From the NCBI RefSeq assembly GCF_014652455.1, contig NZ_BMYV01000002.1, positions 835,075-899,074 on the forward strand: a stretch of DNA of 64,000 nucleotides, given 5' to 3'. The notes under the pieces are model-generated. The model was given only the letters and a program-made list of their open reading frames with translations. It had not been told where the DNA came from and did not search any database. The position numbers and the translations under genes were made by a program. Within the stretch, counting starts at the first letter, position 1. The number at the start of each line of letters is the position of its first letter. Shown here piece after piece: positions 9,597-17,591 of the stretch. Origin of the DNA: Litorimonas cladophorae. GTDB taxonomy: Bacteria; Pseudomonadota; Alphaproteobacteria; Caulobacterales; Maricaulaceae.

Positions 9597-10179
9597 GACA
9601 TCCTCATTCTTTTCTCTTGGCAATGCGATCCGCACATTTTTTCTCGTGGGGCTTTTCGGCGTGCTATTTGTCGTTGTCCAGTCCTGTCAACAACCCGCAA
9701 GTGGATTAGACCGTTATGCGGTTGGTAGCCTAAAGAAATTGACAGCCCGTGAAGCGCCGCCTGTTCTACCGACGTCCACCTTTGAGACTGCAGATGGTCG
9801 AAAAATGACCCTAGCGGATTATCGCGGAAAGACAGTCGTTCTGAATGTGTGGGCGACTTGGTGCCCGCCTTGTATCAAAGAAATGCCATCTTTGGACCGC
9901 TTGCAAGATATGCGCGGTGGCGATGATTTCGAAGTCATCACAATATCAATCGACCGCACGAAATATGAACCAGCTAAGTTCTTTGCAGATAATGATATTC
10001 AAAACCTTGTGCCCTATCATGACGGGTCTTTTGGCATCCCGGGGAACCTACAACTACGGGGCTATCCCACAACAGTTATTTATAACAGGGATGGCCGTGA
10101 GATCGCGATATTAGAAGGCGAAGCCGAGTGGGACAGCAAAGAAGCATTGGCTCTCATGGATTATTTAATCACGAGATAG
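9595..10179 (+). CDS. TlpA-like membrane-tethered thioredoxin
   Basis: A 194-residue periplasmic thiol-disulphide reductase or protein-folding factor. A hydrophobic N-terminal segment (about residues 14-30) ends in VVVQSC, possibly a weak lipobox, then a thioredoxin fold with WATWCPPC as the redox site and a cis-Pro loop GYPTT. TlpA/ResA relatives keep Cys residues reduced for cytochrome c assembly. The gene diverges from argH, a recurring alphaproteobacterial arrangement. The start is uncertain: ATG 9595 has no visible Shine-Dalgarno site and overlaps the argH start; a GTG near 9646 would remove most of the membrane segment. Confidence 0.8.
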   Translation: MTSSFFSLGNAIRTFFLVGLFGVLFVVVQSCQQPASGLDRYAVGSLKKLTAREAPPVLPTSTFETADGRKMTLADYRGKTVVLNVWATWCPPCIKEMPSLDRLQDMRGGDDFEVITISIDRTKYEPAKFFADNDIQNLVPYHDGSFGIPGNLQLRGYPTTVIYNRDGREIAILEGEAEWDSKEALALMDYLITR

Positions 10180-10183
10180 CACT

Positions 10184-11659
10184 TCACTCCAATGTCTGCA
10201 GGACCTCAGCGACAAATCGTGGTCCGTCGAAGTAGTTTTCTTGCCAATCGTAGCCACGCCTCACTATGACCGCCTTGCGGGAGGGTATGATAATCAGGAA
10301 CTGACCACGATTGCCCAACGCAGCGTAAGTGTCATTTGGCACGCCAGGATAATTTTCATAACGCCAAAATTGTGCACCATATCCGCGTCCAGCTTCTGAC
10401 GCTGCATCACCCAGCCTATTCGGCGGCTGAGCAGGCGCTGGCGTGGCGACGTAACTCGCCCAGCCCTTAGGGAGAATACGTTTTGGTTTGCCGTCATAAG
10501 CCCAGACACCGTCATCCAAATAAAGCTGCCCTAAACGGCCCAAGTCGCGAGCGGTTGTCCAGACTTGGCTGGATAGAATGAAATCCCCACCCCAATCCAT
10601 TTCTGGTACAGTGTTATACATGCCAATCGGGTGGAGCAGCGACTTAAACGGGAACGCGTGATAGCGTCGGTCATTATCCATGGCCTCGCGCAGGGCTCGC
10701 ATGACTAGCATTGTATCGTTGTTTGCGTATTTCCAGCGGGCGCCCGCCGGGGCCTCCAGTGCATTTCGGGTGGCCTGTTGCGCCATTAATCCGCCGCCGA
10801 AATAGACTTGATCTGTCCGGTTTCCCGCTTTTCCAGCTTCTGGATCGCTATGCAAACCACTGGCCATATGAAGCAAGTTTTCAATTGTGATCGCACGACG
10901 TGGATCGCCGCGGCCTGACCAAGCCTTCAGCCCAGCAGGGGCCGAAACGTCAATATAGTCTTTCTCAACTGCTGCACCGATCAGGCTAGCCCCGATCGAC
11001 TTTGCAACAGACCATGTTCGTTGTGAAGTGTCTTTGGTCCACCCGTCTCGATAGGCTTCCCCTACGAGGCGTGTGTTTTGCAAGATAAGGATAGATGTTG
11101 TCTCTCCTCCAAAACCGCCATCAAAAGCTCTCTTCATAACAGCGTTCAAGGCGGGTTGATCAATTTCGTCTGGCAGGGGTGTATTGGGCAAGCTGTCGCC
11201 CATTGGCCAAGCCACGTCCGACATGTTCCGTTCAGCGGATTTAAGTTTCACCCGGGGTAAATATTTGATCGCAGACATATCCGCACCTTGGGGTAGGGCG
11301 GTGCATCCCAAATGTTCTCGCCAAGCCGAAATGCGCGGCGGCATATCGTCCGCGAAACTGACGCTAACGGTTTTTGAGGCGACATCAATTTGGGCCTGCC
11401 CTGTTGCGCCCATACCCGCCGCGAAATCAGGATAAATATTAGAAAGCTCATCTGACTTGATTTGCTCTACTGACTTACCTGCATTGAAAACGGCGGAGCA
11501 GGTAAACATCGCTTTATAGCCCGCGGCAAGCGCCCGATCCTGTCGGGAAATTTCGGCCGACGTCTGGGTTTGGGCGACGGCGTGAACCCCGACGCCAATT
11601 GTCAACGCAGTTCCATATAAGAGGCCAATGAACGAATTTGGAATCTTGCGCGGCATCAT
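10184..11659 (-). CDS. Serine hydrolase of the beta-lactamase class C / esterase type, exported
   Basis: A 491-residue protein with an N-terminal signal segment (residues 10-30, cleavage near AVAQ). The penicillin-recognising fold shows the SxxK motif at Ser217-Val-Ala-Lys220 and YxN at Tyr311-Ala-Asn313. Substrates in this family include beta-lactams, peptidoglycan peptides and simple esters, and cannot be chosen from the sequence. An N-terminal extension of about 150 residues with two cysteines precedes the catalytic part. It converges with the TlpA-like gene with only 4 bases between the stops. Confidence 0.8.
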   Translation of the reverse strand: MMPRKIPNSFIGLLYGTALTIGVGVHAVAQTQTSAEISRQDRALAAGYKAMFTCSAVFNAGKSVEQIKSDELSNIYPDFAAGMGATGQAQIDVASKTVSVSFADDMPPRISAWREHLGCTALPQGADMSAIKYLPRVKLKSAERNMSDVAWPMGDSLPNTPLPDEIDQPALNAVMKRAFDGGFGGETTSILILQNTRLVGEAYRDGWTKDTSQRTWSVAKSIGASLIGAAVEKDYIDVSAPAGLKAWSGRGDPRRAITIENLLHMASGLHSDPEAGKAGNRTDQVYFGGGLMAQQATRNALEAPAGARWKYANNDTMLVMRALREAMDNDRRYHAFPFKSLLHPIGMYNTVPEMDWGGDFILSSQVWTTARDLGRLGQLYLDDGVWAYDGKPKRILPKGWASYVATPAPAQPPNRLGDAASEAGRGYGAQFWRYENYPGVPNDTYAALGNRGQFLIIIPSRKAVIVRRGYDWQENYFDGPRFVAEVLQTLE

Positions 11660-11670
11660 CGGCTCACCCT

Positions 11671-12810
11671 TTATTTTACTTCACCCGTATCTTCAGTTTC
11701 GATGTCGATGATCGTCACTGTTCCGCGTTTGAACCAAGGCTCTTTCCGCAGTCGTTCAATTTTCTCAGCGCGGTCGACGAAGAATTGTTGGACTTCTTTG
11801 CCGAAAGCGAAACCGTCAATATCAGAGGAGACAGATAAGCGTTGGCGCCCGCGTTCACCCCAGCCTGCTGTTATATCATTTACAGTATTGTCGTACCGAT
11901 TGACCCCTCTGTAACCTTTGTTCGAATACTCGCGGAAGACCTCTTCGCGCATGCGGCGCTGAAAATAGGCGTCTAAGTCGGCGTTCAAGTCTGGGAAATA
12001 CCAAGGCGCAACATCGTGAAAGACACGGCTGACCTTACCATCGTCAATACCGCGTAAGGAATTCACATATTCCTCAGCATTGGCTTTCAATTGCGTGCCA
12101 AGTTCTGATGGAAGATAGGCGACATTTGACAGGGACGGGCTGCTAGCATCGCCAAGGTAGAACGCCATGGGTACGTCTGGGCTTGACCAATTCGGATATA
12201 CGATCCGCTCGCGGATATCGCGTAAGGACAATGGCACACCGTCGATGGTGATAACTTTGGCATCATGTAACGTCAGATCGGAGCCTTCGACGGGCTTGAT
12301 ATTTTCAGGTTTGCGCTGTGGCCCCGGATAATTTTCTGCGACAATATTGATCACCAGCGCATTATGAAGGTTGATCCAATAGGCCAGCTGTTCATTTCGC
12401 GGCATGGCGGGAATGTCGATGCGGTTCCCGATCCCTTCTAGTTCGACGACATATTCTTCGATCGCCGTTTTTATATTCCCACGCATGTAGGGATAAAGCA
12501 CTTTATTGCCTTCCATACGGTAGGGGGAATTATGCGTGCGAGAAATTCTTGATCCCAACTCGCGTTCTGGTGCCTTCCAGTTTTGGCGGGTGCTGGGTCC
12601 CATGAACAAGATGATGTCACCCAATAAATCACTCCACGCGCGATAACCAATTTGCGTGTTTTTCGACGGCTGCGGCGTAAATTGGGTGAGCGGTGCCGCT
12701 TTGGATGTGATCACGACATTTTCGGCCGCTTGGGCGACAGGCGTCGCAACAAAGCTGGCCGTCATCAGCGCCATAGTCACAATGGCTGTACTGGCTAAGA
12801 ATCGTTTCAT
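11671..12810 (-). CDS. DUF547 protein, exported
   Basis: A 379-residue DUF547 protein with a signal peptide (cleavage near AQA-AEN). The family hallmark is present around residues 125-160: NEQLAYWINLHNALVINIVAENYP, here given in part, with the WiNlyNa core. DUF547 domains are found in bacteria and plants and are suspected to be papain-like hydrolases, without firm assignment. A Shine-Dalgarno site (AGGAG) lies 8 bases before the ATG. It is followed on the same strand by the serine hydrolase with an 11-base gap, so both are probably one operon. Confidence 0.8.
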   Translation of the reverse strand: MKRFLASTAIVTMALMTASFVATPVAQAAENVVITSKAAPLTQFTPQPSKNTQIGYRAWSDLLGDIILFMGPSTRQNWKAPERELGSRISRTHNSPYRMEGNKVLYPYMRGNIKTAIEEYVVELEGIGNRIDIPAMPRNEQLAYWINLHNALVINIVAENYPGPQRKPENIKPVEGSDLTLHDAKVITIDGVPLSLRDIRERIVYPNWSSPDVPMAFYLGDASSPSLSNVAYLPSELGTQLKANAEEYVNSLRGIDDGKVSRVFHDVAPWYFPDLNADLDAYFQRRMREEVFREYSNKGYRGVNRYDNTVNDITAGWGERGRQRLSVSSDIDGFAFGKEVQQFFVDRAEKIERLRKEPWFKRGTVTIIDIETEDTGEVK

Positions 12811-12916
12811 GGACGTGTCTCCTTTTCCCGATTTCGGGGGGGTGAATGGCGCCTTGGCACAAGCGCTGGCTTACTTTGTAATGTTGCCTTACCGTATTGT
12901 TACGTCGCTGTGGTGA

Positions 12917-12932
12917 AAATGTGTTCACATTT
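12917..12932. promoter_or_regulatory. Palindrome upstream of the DUF547 gene
   Basis: AAATGTG-TT-CACATTT is a perfect 7-base inverted repeat with a 2-base centre, 107 bases upstream of the DUF547 start. The spacing and the TGTG/CACA arms are typical of a dimeric regulator site, but I cannot name the protein. It lies in a 274-base divergent region between the DUF547 and EF-hand genes. Confidence 0.35.
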
Positions 12933-13084
12933 CTATACGTTAATGCCGACGTTTTTCCTGCAAAAGGGCCGAATTAAGGCGCTTTTTTCCTAACCGCTTT
13001 CTTAAATCCCGTTCACTTGAGCGTAGGTTCGAACACGACCAAAACGTGGCAGCGCTGGGGAGCCTGTTGGAAACGGAGAGAACC

Positions 13085-13534
13085 ATGTCCAATTTTAAAA
13101 TGATGACGACGCTTACCATTGCCGCTCTATTTGCTGCGCCGGCATTTGCACAAGACGCTGAAAATCAAGACGCAGAGCAGGTCCAGATGATTGAGACCGC
13201 GCCTGATGCTGCCGCGGCGCATTTCGCCTCATCCGATCTGGATCAGGACGGGGCTTTGAATGCCGATGAGTTTGTGACCTTTGCGGTGATGCAAGCCGAA
13301 GCGGGCGATCAGGATTTTCGCGATCTTGTCGTATCGGGCGAATATAAAGCCAAATTCACAGCCCATGATACGGATGCGTCGGGCACCCTATCGGCCGAAG
13401 AATTGGGACAGAAGGGCGCTCATCACGATACGCGCTCTGATGACATGCATTCGGATGACATGACATCTGAGGACATGACATCTGAAGACTTGGACCCTGA
13501 TGAGGACGAAATGGAAATGCCCGAAATCAATTAA
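13085..13534 (+). CDS. Exported EF-hand protein with acidic repeat tail
   Basis: A 149-residue protein with signal peptide (cleavage near AFAQ-DAE). Two EF-hand calcium loops are visible: Asp51-x-Asp53-x-Asp55-Gly with Glu62 at position 12, and Asp95-x-Asp97-x-Ser99-Gly with Glu106. The tail after residue 115 is a low-complexity acidic run of SDDM/TSEDM repeats, encoded by a near-perfect DNA repeat of about 15 bases. Likely a periplasmic calcium-binding protein. The ATG at 13085 has GGAGAG upstream; the longer start at 13046 would add residues before the signal peptide. Confidence 0.75.
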   Translation: MSNFKMMTTLTIAALFAAPAFAQDAENQDAEQVQMIETAPDAAAAHFASSDLDQDGALNADEFVTFAVMQAEAGDQDFRDLVVSGEYKAKFTAHDTDASGTLSAEELGQKGAHHDTRSDDMHSDDMTSEDMTSEDLDPDEDEMEMPEIN

Positions 13535-13552
13535 TCCAAGCGCCTGACACTC

Positions 13553-13584
13553 GGACGTCGCGGGGGTAAAACGCGGCGACGTCC
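13553..13584. repeat. Inverted repeat after the EF-hand gene
   Basis: A perfect 9-base inverted repeat, GGACGTCGC and GCGACGTCC, with a 14-base loop, 18 bases after the EF-hand stop. No T-run follows directly, so it is at best an imperfect terminator or an RNA-stabilising stem. Confidence 0.4.
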
Positions 13585-13604
13585 CAAGCGGCTTGATGTT
13601 TTTT

Positions 13605-13629
13605 GGAACCATTCGGTGTTTCAGACGCT
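13605..13629 (+). promoter_or_regulatory. Possible EcfG-type promoter (imperfect)
   Basis: GGAAC, 16 bases, then CGCT, 32 bases upstream of the STAS-like gene. The general stress sigma factor EcfG of alphaproteobacteria uses GGAAC-N16/17-CGTT, so the -10 element has one mismatch here. Confidence 0.3.
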
Positions 13630-13660
13630 GCTGTAGTATCAGAAACTTACAGGAGCCTAT

Positions 13661-14239
13661 ATGAATCCCCTCAAGACGCAGAACCTTGAGCTTACCCTTG
13701 ACGATGAAATCGTCCAAATGTCCGTGAATGGTCCCATGACCAACGAGACCGTCCAGTCCACATTCGAGTGGATCGAAACCGCGCAGGCCGAAGCGGTAGG
13801 TGCGAATGACAACCTCCAACTCTGCGTGGAGATGCAATCTGAGAATTTCACCGATCTGGCAGAGGCCAGCCAGCAGTTCCGCCGTGTGGGCGAAGTTCTG
13901 CGTCGCGCCCATGACATTGATCGTTGCGCCCTGATCACCGATAGCAATTGGATCCGAAACTCCGCCAAAATTGAAGGCGCTGTCATTCCAGGCCTAGAGC
14001 TGATGGCATTTGAGCCAGAAGAAGCGACAGCCGCAAAAAAATGGCTGCGTGACGAACCGCTTGTTGGTGAAGCCGCAGAGCTGACCCCCGCGCTGCACGC
14101 CCAAGAGGCGCAAGACGTCGCAAACACCGCAATCATCACGCCCCAATCGCCACAAAAGGCGACGTCATTACCCAAATCGGCCCCCGCACCCGCCGATAAT
14201 CCGTGGGAGAATTTCAGCGTGAAGAACCTCGACCTATAG
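13661..14239 (+). CDS. Small acidic protein, possibly STAS/SpoIIAA-like
   Basis: A 192-residue soluble acidic protein. Residues 1-125 have an alternating beta/alpha pattern reminiscent of the SpoIIAA-like (STAS/SEC14, DUF3478) fold, known in proteins annotated as lipid- or partner-binding. This is a resemblance by eye only. After a Pro/Ala-rich linker the protein ends in a separate short motif, NPWENFSVKNLDL, which could be a docking peptide. AGGAG lies 7 bases before the ATG. A hairpin terminator follows. A long opposite-strand frame over the same DNA (13657-14328) is a shadow. Confidence 0.6.
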   Translation: MNPLKTQNLELTLDDEIVQMSVNGPMTNETVQSTFEWIETAQAEAVGANDNLQLCVEMQSENFTDLAEASQQFRRVGEVLRRAHDIDRCALITDSNWIRNSAKIEGAVIPGLELMAFEPEEATAAKKWLRDEPLVGEAAELTPALHAQEAQDVANTAIITPQSPQKATSLPKSAPAPADNPWENFSVKNLDL

Positions 14240-14268
14240 GCCGCGCGCACGCATTTGAAATGACCGAG

Positions 14269-14294
14269 CCCTGCTCTTCCGAGCGGGGTTTTTA
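14269..14294 (+). terminator. Intrinsic terminator of the STAS-like gene
   Basis: CCCTGCTC-TTCC-GAGCGGGG (one G-T pair) followed directly by TTTTTA, 30 bases after the stop codon. Confidence 0.8.
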
Positions 14295-14296
14295 TT

Positions 14297-15153
14297 TGGG
14301 AAATATTGAGGCAAGCGTCGTCGCTCACGGCCCATCTAGTGGCAACTAACCGATGTCAACTCAACGCGCGGGTTGGGTCTAGCGAAATTGATCCACGATC
14401 AATTTCTGCAGGGGCGGCAACCCGCAAATCAAGGGCGAAGCCCTTGTGAAAAAGGGACTGTCCGCGTGGCCGATATTCGCGATGGAATACCAGAAGTGAA
14501 ATGTTGTTTTACGCAAATATCGGGAACTGGGTTGTAAATCCAATTCACGAACACGCGGCAGCGGTTTTTGAAGAAGCGGCCAGTCATAAACCCCCGAGTT
14601 CAGACACTTGGACTGACGGGTCGGCTCTCACTCCTAAAGTCCCGGCACCTCTCTGGCTCTCACACCAAAACGCTCAGACCCACCGTCCTCCGAACGAGAT
14701 AGAGAGCGCTACCCTGTCCCCTGTCCGAAAGAACCTAAACACCCTATCATAGGTTTTGAAAGCGGGGACGCATCTCTGGATTTTTTTCTAATACCTCGTT
14801 CTGGGTGCGGCTTTATTGGAAATGGGCGACGCCAGCGGGGATTATAAACGCGGAACATTCTGTTAAGTGGCCTAACCTGCCACCCCCATTGATGAACCAA
14901 CGCTCAAAAAGGCCGGCAAAGACCTTTCGGGAAAGAGCGTTGGTTCCGTCAATGGACGGCGATGTCGGCGCTGCGCCCCAGGGCCGACGTGGGTTAATCC
15001 TCCGATCCTCTGCAGAGACAGGTCAAAGCGTGGGGATTCCGTACTTTGCCGTTTCTGTCAGCGACGCCCCGAAGCGCCCCGCTTCGGGTGACTTCCGTAT
15101 AGGCGGGCGGCAATCTGCCCGACGTGACGACCGTCACGCGATGAGGGTTTTTA
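14297..15153. other. Gene-free region with many strong hairpins, candidate structured RNA
   Basis: No reading frame here has a ribosome site, family match or convincing composition. Perfect or near-perfect inverted repeats are crowded: 14384-14406 (10-base arms, loop CAC), enclosed by GCGGGTTG 14368-14375 pairing with CAACCCGC 14418-14425; 14430-14446 (7-base arms, GAA loop); 14894-14905 with 14935-14946 (12-base arms); 15068-15088 (9-base arms, CCC loop); 15123-15138 (7-base arms). A T-rich stretch at 15144-15160 could end a rightward transcript. I looked for the signature motifs of RNase P RNA, tmRNA, SRP RNA and the cobalamin riboswitch and saw none. Confidence 0.5.
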
Positions 15154-15498
15154 TTATTTTTGCGCCCGACCTTGCGCGCGTTCAATAATGCCTGCTGTGC
15201 CACTGCGAAGGAGTTCGATGAGTTCGGGGTCGTTTTTCTGGTATTCGTCGGGAATATCTAGGACGTGGATTTCGGCAAATTTCGTCGGGGCAGGGAACAT
15301 CCCCCGCAGACGGTTCTTATGCTTGTCCTCCATCACAAAAATCAAGTCGGCCCACGTGACGTCTTTTGCACTCACCGTCCGCCGCGCATTCGGGCTCGTC
15401 CCCGCAGAGCGCACAGACACCCCAGACGTTTTCCAATACAGCGCCTCACCCGTAGGCGACCGCCATTGATTGCGAGAGCAGATGAAGAGAAGGTTCAT
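15154..15498 (-). CDS. Low-molecular-weight protein tyrosine phosphatase-like protein
   Basis: A 114-residue protein beginning MNLLFICSRNQWRSPT. Cys7 and Arg13 form the CX5R phosphate loop of the low-molecular-weight tyrosine phosphatase fold, followed by Ser14, but the loop reads CSRNQWRS rather than the classical CLGNICRS. That marks a shorter subfamily whose substrates are unknown. A DIPDEYQ segment near residue 77 could supply the general acid. It stands alone on the minus strand between the hairpin-rich region and the oxygenase gene. The function is inferred from the loop only. Confidence 0.75.
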   Translation of the reverse strand: MNLLFICSRNQWRSPTGEALYWKTSGVSVRSAGTSPNARRTVSAKDVTWADLIFVMEDKHKNRLRGMFPAPTKFAEIHVLDIPDEYQKNDPELIELLRSGTAGIIERAQGRAQK

Positions 15499-15509
15499 GA
15501 TAACCGCCT

Positions 15510-16529
15510 TTAATGGCGTGCGTCGAGTGCGTATGGCCTTTTCAAATTAGTCTTATAACGCTTCGCGTCATCCCTTTGACAATACGTCCGCATCAGCCAC
15601 CTAACGGCCGAAGCATCCTCTTCAGACACTTGAGCCCGCCCGTGAATGGAGGTCCTGTTGTTGATAAATAGAATGTCGCCCGGTTTCAAAACTACGTCAT
15701 GAGCGGTGGTCCGTATGCACTCTTGCAAATCTATCAGAGCGTCCTTAGTCGCAGGTTGGTTCCCTTTATATGTCACTTTTGAATGACTGTAACGGATGAG
15801 AAAACCGTCGTCCGACTCCGTGATTACAGGTTGTCCCATAACCACCAGATTAGGTAAATTGAAGGTTGATTGGGGTTCAAAAACAAAATCGTTTTCTTGG
15901 AGCATTCTTATAGAGTCGGGTTTTAGAGCTCTGATTATTCTAGAAAGAGGGTGCACTCTCGTCGGAACACTTTTCTCATTTTGCATACCTATCAGGATGA
16001 TGAGATCGGGCCCAGGAGGAAGGTCCTCTAAATTCTCTTGGCCTGTAAGCGGCAGAACCGAGCCGTCAGTGTGTCCTCTGAGGTTTTTTCTCGACTTTTT
16101 TGCATCATCGTCGCCCCCCTCCTTAGGAAACAAGTGTATGAAGAGTTCCCCATCATTTTCGCATCCGTAGCTAATATTGAACAGATCAAACGCTTCAATT
16201 AGATATGCGACCAAAGATGAAACCTGGTGCCATCCTGCCCCTTCGTTTTTATCAACCATGGATTGTGGGCAAATTAAATTGTGATCTTTTGTGAAGACGT
16301 TTTGAATATGAAGGGCGCTTAACGAGTCTTTTGTCAAAAGGTCCATTAAATACTGAGCGTCAGAAAAGCCTTGAACTGTGTCTCTAATTCGTTTGGCCGC
16401 TTGGATAAGTGAAGGACGATTGAGCTGAAGGCCTTGTGGACTAGTGAACGTTTCCGGAAGAGGTAAGGGGGTCTCAAATGTCACCTGCGCGACAGGTTGC
16501 CCAATAGTATGTGTGACTTCGACTTTCAT
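15510..16529 (-). CDS. TauD/AsnO-like 2-oxoglutarate and Fe(II)-dependent oxygenase
   Basis: A 339-residue protein of the clavaminate-synthase-like/TauD group. His153-x-Asp155 in RGHTDGS and distal His296 in NNRTSIHGRAQ form the iron triad, and Arg314 in RWLMRTY fits the 2-oxoglutarate binder. AsnO-type members hydroxylate free amino acids, often for natural products; the substrate here is unknown. The ATG at 16529 is preferred; the frame extends to 16643 but the extra 38 residues look non-coding. Codon use is clearly AT-richer than in flanking genes, suggesting transfer. It faces a ribbon-helix-helix regulator across a 234-base region. Confidence 0.8.
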   Translation of the reverse strand: MKVEVTHTIGQPVAQVTFETPLPLPETFTSPQGLQLNRPSLIQAAKRIRDTVQGFSDAQYLMDLLTKDSLSALHIQNVFTKDHNLICPQSMVDKNEGAGWHQVSSLVAYLIEAFDLFNISYGCENDGELFIHLFPKEGGDDDAKKSRKNLRGHTDGSVLPLTGQENLEDLPPGPDLIILIGMQNEKSVPTRVHPLSRIIRALKPDSIRMLQENDFVFEPQSTFNLPNLVVMGQPVITESDDGFLIRYSHSKVTYKGNQPATKDALIDLQECIRTTAHDVVLKPGDILFINNRTSIHGRAQVSEEDASAVRWLMRTYCQRDDAKRYKTNLKRPYALDARH

Positions 16530-16632
16530 AAAATCCTGCGCGTGATTCGTCTTTATTGGCCTCGGTAGTATGAAAGCGTTAGAACAACTACAGCATGTGG
16601 AATTTTTGGGGAAGTGTCTGTGGATTAAGCTG

Positions 16633-16656
16633 TTGATAACCATATGTAGTTACCAA
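16633..16656. promoter_or_regulatory. Imperfect 24-base palindrome between oxygenase and RHH genes
   Basis: The 24 bases from TTGATAAC to TTACCAA read as an imperfect palindrome: 9 of 12 half-site positions agree with the reverse complement. Placement between divergent genes, one coding for a DNA-binding protein, suggests an operator. Confidence 0.4.
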
Positions 16657-16660
16657 TTTT

Positions 16661-16678
16661 TCTCGCACCTGTGCGAAA
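16661..16678. promoter_or_regulatory. Second palindrome, likely operator
   Basis: TCGCAC-CT-GTGCGA, perfect 6-base arms around 2 bases, 4 bases from the previous palindrome and 86 bases upstream of the ribbon-helix-helix gene. Its short centre suits a symmetric dimer rather than an RNA hairpin. Confidence 0.45.
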
Positions 16679-16763
16679 TTATCTTGATTGCAACCCGAAC
16701 TAAACATAAACGGCGGGGCGAAAAAGTTTTTTTGCTTGGTCAGCTAATTCTTAAAGGCTCGAA

Positions 16764-17384
16764 ATGGTCATGGACAAAACACTTAATGCTTCTGTCTACA
16801 AGCTAGCTCTCAGAAACGTAGAGAAATTTTACCACACTAGCAGTAGAACACATATCTATTACCAGCCGCACATTGGGTCGCTTGGTGTCAAAGGCTTCGG
16901 CGGATTTGCCGATGAAGCCTACGAAAATTACGACTCAAATCTAAGAGAAATTTTAGGTCGCTTGTCAGTTGAGGAACTTTCTCGCTCCATGCAGCTTATT
17001 ATGGATGGACCAAGAGGGATCGAAGCTCGTCGCGAAATTCAAATTAGATTACCAAGTGATCTAAAAAGTAAGTTAAGACAGAATGCAGAAGACAACAGGA
17101 CTTCCATGTCTGACCTTATTATTGAACTCATTGACCAGGCAATGCCCTACACTTCAGATGAGACAGAAATGGTCGTCTGGCGTGAGAAATTTTCAGAGTC
17201 GATGGATGTTGCGAATAAATTGAAAGCATCTTCGACGGTGTCTAGCCTAGTTAGCGTAAGTGTGAGACTTTCGGAGCACAGGCTTGAGGCTATCGAGAAT
17301 GTCGCCGACTCTATGGACGTCCGATTCTCGAAACTATTGGCCGGTATAGTCACTAAACAGGCTAGGGATCTTGTTGCGGCTTAG
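16764..17384 (+). CDS. DNA-binding protein with one clear and one possible ribbon-helix-helix domain
   Basis: A 206-residue protein. Residues about 91-127 (REIQIRLPSDLKSKLRQNAE, then a turn and SMSDLIIELIDQAM) match the Arc/MetJ ribbon-helix-helix pattern of beta strand, helix, turn, helix. A second stretch near the C terminus (SVSVRLSEHRLEAIENVADS, then VRFSKLLAGIV) follows the same pattern less strictly, so the protein may carry two such domains. The N-terminal 80 residues are unrecognised. Probable repressor of itself and of the facing oxygenase gene. AT-rich like that gene, which points to shared origin. Start is the ATG at 16764 or the one at 16770. Confidence 0.7.
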   Translation: MVMDKTLNASVYKLALRNVEKFYHTSSRTHIYYQPHIGSLGVKGFGGFADEAYENYDSNLREILGRLSVEELSRSMQLIMDGPRGIEARREIQIRLPSDLKSKLRQNAEDNRTSMSDLIIELIDQAMPYTSDETEMVVWREKFSESMDVANKLKASSTVSSLVSVSVRLSEHRLEAIENVADSMDVRFSKLLAGIVTKQARDLVAA

Positions 17385-17408
17385 TTATCAAAATCAAGGC
17401 ATCTGAAC

Positions 17409-17429
17409 ATATGCCACTGTGCATATTTT
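17409..17429 (+). terminator. Weak terminator after the RHH gene
   Basis: ATATGC-CACTGT-GCATAT followed by TTT, 24 bases after the stop. The stem is short and AT-rich, so efficiency is doubtful. Confidence 0.4.
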
Positions 17430-17591
17430 CTGGCGATATAATTTTCAGGAAGAAGCAAGTTATAGAGGTTACATTTGATATTTTTCTAACGAGAATAGTG
17501 CTATTTTCTCCCCCGCTTGACGTCCCTCAACAAACCAATTGACACCCACGGCCCGCATCGTGTTCTCTGCGTCCAAAATCGAGGGATGCAT

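Noticed and set aside
13800..13815. Coding for GANDN, which resembles the start of alphaproteobacterial tmRNA tags
   Set aside because: It is in the reading frame of the STAS-like protein and no tmRNA acceptor or T-arm sequences are nearby.
13657..14328. 223-codon minus-strand frame opposite the STAS-like gene
   Set aside because: Lies exactly over a gene with a good ribosome site and terminator and has Ser/Arg/Cys-heavy shadow composition.
14501..14752. 83-codon plus-strand frame in the same region
   Set aside because: No family pattern, no ribosome site, composition typical of random frames in this DNA.
14297..15153. RNase P RNA, tmRNA, SRP RNA or cobalamin riboswitch in the hairpin-rich region
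   Set aside because: None of the conserved motifs (for example GAGGAAAGTCC or ACAGAAA of RNase P) was found on either strand.
14805..15188. 127-codon plus-strand frame in the hairpin-rich region
   Set aside because: No ribosome site, Pro/Arg-rich frame of shadow type, crosses several perfect hairpins and overlaps the end of the phosphatase gene.
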